A program made the position numbers and the translations under genes. Positions 50,234 to 52,357 of a DNA stretch of 52,357 nucleotides are shown piece after piece. Below the pieces are notes generated by a model, which was not told the DNA's origin, ran no database searches, and saw nothing but the letters and a program-made list of their open reading frames with translations. The stretch's first letter is position 1. The number at the start of each line of letters is the position of its first letter. Source of the stretch: DATEDA01 sp035286595 (GTDB lineage Bacteria > Pseudomonadota > Gammaproteobacteria > Burkholderiales > SG8-39); the NCBI GenBank assembly GCA_035286595.1, contig DATEDA010000033.1, positions 1 through 52,357 of the forward strand, read 5' to 3'.

Positions 50234-52357
50234 ATGATCTGGCTCTTCCTGCTCGCTGCGATCGCCGCATTCCTCGCCCTCGCCTATCTCGAGGCGCGGG
50301 CCTGGGTCTGGACCCTCGCGGTCGGCGCGGGTCTGATCGCACTGGCCTCGGCGGTGGACCTGTCGGCGCTCGCCACCAACGTCCTGCTTTGGGGATTCAT
50401 CGCGTTCGCCGCGATCCTCAACGTCCGGCCGCTGCGGCGCCTGCTCATCAGCGATCGCATCCTCGGCGTGTTCCGCAAGGTCATGCCGCCGATGTCGCAG
50501 ACCGAGGCCGACGCGATCAACGCCGGGACGGTGTGGTGGGACGGCGAGCTCTTCTCCGGGCGGCCGAACTGGGACGAGCTCCTCGCCTTCCCCAGGCCGC
50601 GGCTGTCCGCCGAGGAGCAGGCGTTCCTCGACGGGGAGACCGAGGAGCTCTGCCGGATGGCGGACGACTGGAGCACGTACGCGACCGGCGACCTGCCGCC
50701 GCACGTCTGGCAGTACCTCAAGGACAAGGGCTTCCTCGGGATGATCATCCCGAAGGAGTACGGCGGCAAGGGCTTCTCCGCCTACGCCCACTCGCAGGTC
50801 GTGACCAAGCTCGCCACGCGCTGCAGCGCGGCCGCCGTCAGCGTGATGGTGCCGAACTCGCTCGGACCGGCCGAGCTGCTCCTCCACTACGGCACCGAGC
50901 AGCAGAAGCGCCACTACCTGCCGCGGCTCGGCAAGGGTCTCGAGATCCCGTGCTTCGCGCTCACCAACCCGCACGCCGGCTCCGACGCCGCGGCGATCCC
51001 CGACCAGGGCATCGTCTGCAAGGGCACGTGGGAGGGCAAGGAAGTCCTCGGGATGCGCGTGACGTGGGACAAGCGCTACATCACGCTCGGCCCGGTGGCG
51101 ACCCTGCTCGGGCTCGCGTTCCGGCTCTACGACCCCGACCGCCTCCTCGCGGACAAGGAGGACGTGGGGATCACCTGCGCGCTCGTACCGACGAACCACC
51201 CCGGAGTCCACACCGGCCGGCGGCACTTCCCGCTGAACGCCACGTTCCAGAACGGTCCGACCTCGGGCAAAGACGTCTTCATGCCGCTCGACTGGATCAT
51301 CGGCGGTCCGGCCATGGCCGGCCAGGGCTGGCGGATGCTGATGGAGTGCCTCGCCGCGGGCCGCTCGATCTCGCTGCCCTCGTCGAACGTCGGGAACTCG
51401 AAGCTCGCGGTGCGCGCGACCGGCGCCTACGCGCGCGTCCGCAGCCAGTTCAAGACGCCGATCGGGAAGTTCGAGGGCATCGAGGAGGCGCTCACCCGCA
51501 TGGGCGCCAACCTCTACATGATGGACGCCGCGCGCCGCATGACCGCGGTCGGGATCGACCTCGGCGAGAAGCCGTCGGTGATCTCGGCCATCGTCAAGTA
51601 CCACGTGACGGAGCGCAACCGCCGGGTCGTCAACGACGCGATGGACATCCAGGGCGGCAAGGGCATCTGCCTCGGGCCGAACAACTTCATGGGCCGCGCC
51701 TACCAGCAGATCCCGATCTCGATCACGGTGGAGGGCGCGAACATCCTGACGCGGAGCCTCATCATCTTCGGCCAGGGCGCCATCCGCTGCCATCCCTACG
51801 TCCTGAAGGAGATGCGCGCGGCGCGGGAGCCCGACCGGACGAAGGCTTCGCAGGAGTTCGACCACGCGCTCTGGGGTCACATCCGCTTCACCCTGACCAA
51901 CGCCGTGCGCGCGCTGATCATGGGGCTCACCGGCTCGCACTGGATCGGGGTGGCCCTGAACGCCGCGCCGGAGAACCGGCGCTACTTCCAGCAGCTCACC
52001 CGCTTCTCGGCGATGTTCGCGTTCCTGACCGACGTGTCGATGGTCGTGCTGGGCGGCGGCCTCAAGCGCCGCGAGAAGCTCTCCGCCCGGCTCGGGGACA
52101 TCCTCTCGCTCATGTACCTGGCGTCGGCGACGCTCAAGCGGTACGAGGACGAAGGCCGCCAGAAGGCCGACAAGCCGCTCCTCGACTGGGCAATCTGGGA
52201 CGCGATGTACAAGGCGCAGAACGCGTTCGAAGGCGTGATCTCCAACTACCCGAGCCGCCCGGTCGCCTGGCTGCTGCGGCGGTGCCTCTTCCCGCTCGGC
52301 CGGCCGTACGTCGTGCCGTCCGACCGGCTCGGCCACGAGGTCGCGAAGCTGCTCGTC
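50234..52357 (+). CDS. fadE: Acyl-CoA dehydrogenase FadE (partial)
   Basis: 708 codons are visible; the C-terminus runs off the right edge (the family is near 800-825). First step of fatty-acid beta-oxidation, FAD-dependent. Two N-terminal hydrophobic stretches (IWLFLLAAIAAFLALAYL; VLLWGFIAFAAIL) are typical of FadE and absent from smaller acyl-CoA dehydrogenases. Conserved blocks: GFLGMIIPKEYGGKGFSA, CFALTNPHAGSDAA, GKFEGIEEALTRMGANLYMM, AMDIQGGKGICLGP and the VEGANILTR segment with the expected catalytic Glu. ATG 50234, 18 bases after the psrA-like stop, same operon. Confidence 0.95.
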   Translation, partial: MIWLFLLAAIAAFLALAYLEARAWVWTLAVGAGLIALASAVDLSALATNVLLWGFIAFAAILNVRPLRRLLISDRILGVFRKVMPPMSQTEADAINAGTVWWDGELFSGRPNWDELLAFPRPRLSAEEQAFLDGETEELCRMADDWSTYATGDLPPHVWQYLKDKGFLGMIIPKEYGGKGFSAYAHSQVVTKLATRCSAAAVSVMVPNSLGPAELLLHYGTEQQKRHYLPRLGKGLEIPCFALTNPHAGSDAAAIPDQGIVCKGTWEGKEVLGMRVTWDKRYITLGPVATLLGLAFRLYDPDRLLADKEDVGITCALVPTNHPGVHTGRRHFPLNATFQNGPTSGKDVFMPLDWIIGGPAMAGQGWRMLMECLAAGRSISLPSSNVGNSKLAVRATGAYARVRSQFKTPIGKFEGIEEALTRMGANLYMMDAARRMTAVGIDLGEKPSVISAIVKYHVTERNRRVVNDAMDIQGGKGICLGPNNFMGRAYQQIPISITVEGANILTRSLIIFGQGAIRCHPYVLKEMRAAREPDRTKASQEFDHALWGHIRFTLTNAVRALIMGLTGSHWIGVALNAAPENRRYFQQLTRFSAMFAFLTDVSMVVLGGGLKRREKLSARLGDILSLMYLASATLKRYEDEGRQKADKPLLDWAIWDAMYKAQNAFEGVISNYPSRPVAWLLRRCLFPLGRPYVVPSDRLGHEVAKLLV

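Noticed and set aside
49400..52336. 978-codon open frame on the minus strand opposite psrA/fadE
   Set aside because: Composition is Arg/Glu/His/Asp-rich without domains. It is the mirror of clear TetR and FadE coding sequence in a GC-rich genome, where antisense frames stay open.

Overview
The window looks like a chromosomal segment of a GC-rich, aerobic to microaerobic betaproteobacterium. This is inferred from the cbb3 oxidase genes with FNR-type promoters, the HAAT-family uptake genes, the Pil-Chp-like chemosensory cluster and the PsrA-type fatty-acid regulation; no rRNA, tRNA, phage, transposase or CRISPR was seen. Both ends cut genes: ccoN on the left and fadE on the right.

Layout. (1) 1-3913: ccoI-ccoS-ccoN on the minus strand, with two matching FNR-box promoters, followed by a CorA-like channel gene. 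(2) 4931-7777: an AraC regulator overlapping an SDR gene, and a divergent gene of unknown function. (3) 7815-16540: an eight-gene minus-strand operon that I do not recognise as a described system. It encodes a secreted coiled-coil protein, a lipoprotein, a TPR/PEGA membrane protein, an FHA-like/5xPEGA/SUMF1 membrane protein, a small Pro/Lys-rich secreted protein, a MotA/TolQ/ExbB-type channel, and two von Willebrand A proteins whose N-terminal helix resembles the proton-carrying helix of ExbD/TolR/MotB. (4) 16632-29547: a catabolic and uptake locus around divergent promoters. The minus arm carries an RpiR regulator, an IolC kinase-DUF2090 aldolase fusion, a beta-hydroxyacid dehydrogenase, a substrate-binding protein, LivH, two SDRs and MmsA. 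The plus arm carries LivM, LivG, LivF and an odd short ABC ATPase. The enzymes fit the lower half of inositol or 2-deoxy-ketogluconate breakdown, ending in acetyl-CoA.

(5) 29997-39571: a Pil-Chp-like chemosensory operon with a pseudo-receiver/receiver protein, two near-duplicate CheY/PilG proteins, three CheW-like proteins, a PilJ-like receptor and a ChpA-like hybrid kinase; no CheR or CheB lies here. (6) 39576-44119: lutA-lutB without lutC, followed on the same strand by a CHASE3/PAS HisKA_2-type kinase and an ANTAR response regulator. (7) 44196-47282: an IclR regulator, a DUF202 protein, EgtD and a PbpG-like peptidase. (8) 47392-52357: an Atm1-type exporter, then a PsrA-like TetR regulator with a clear CAAAC-N4-GTTTG operator on its own promoter, and fadE.

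Most notable signals: the ExbB/vWA/PEGA/SUMF1 operon; a structured intergenic element of about 60 nt present twice, between unrelated gene pairs, with a covarying hairpin that would enclose the Shine-Dalgarno sequence; paired FNR promoters with identical geometry, one apparently leaderless; and overlapping divergent promoters at the RpiR locus.
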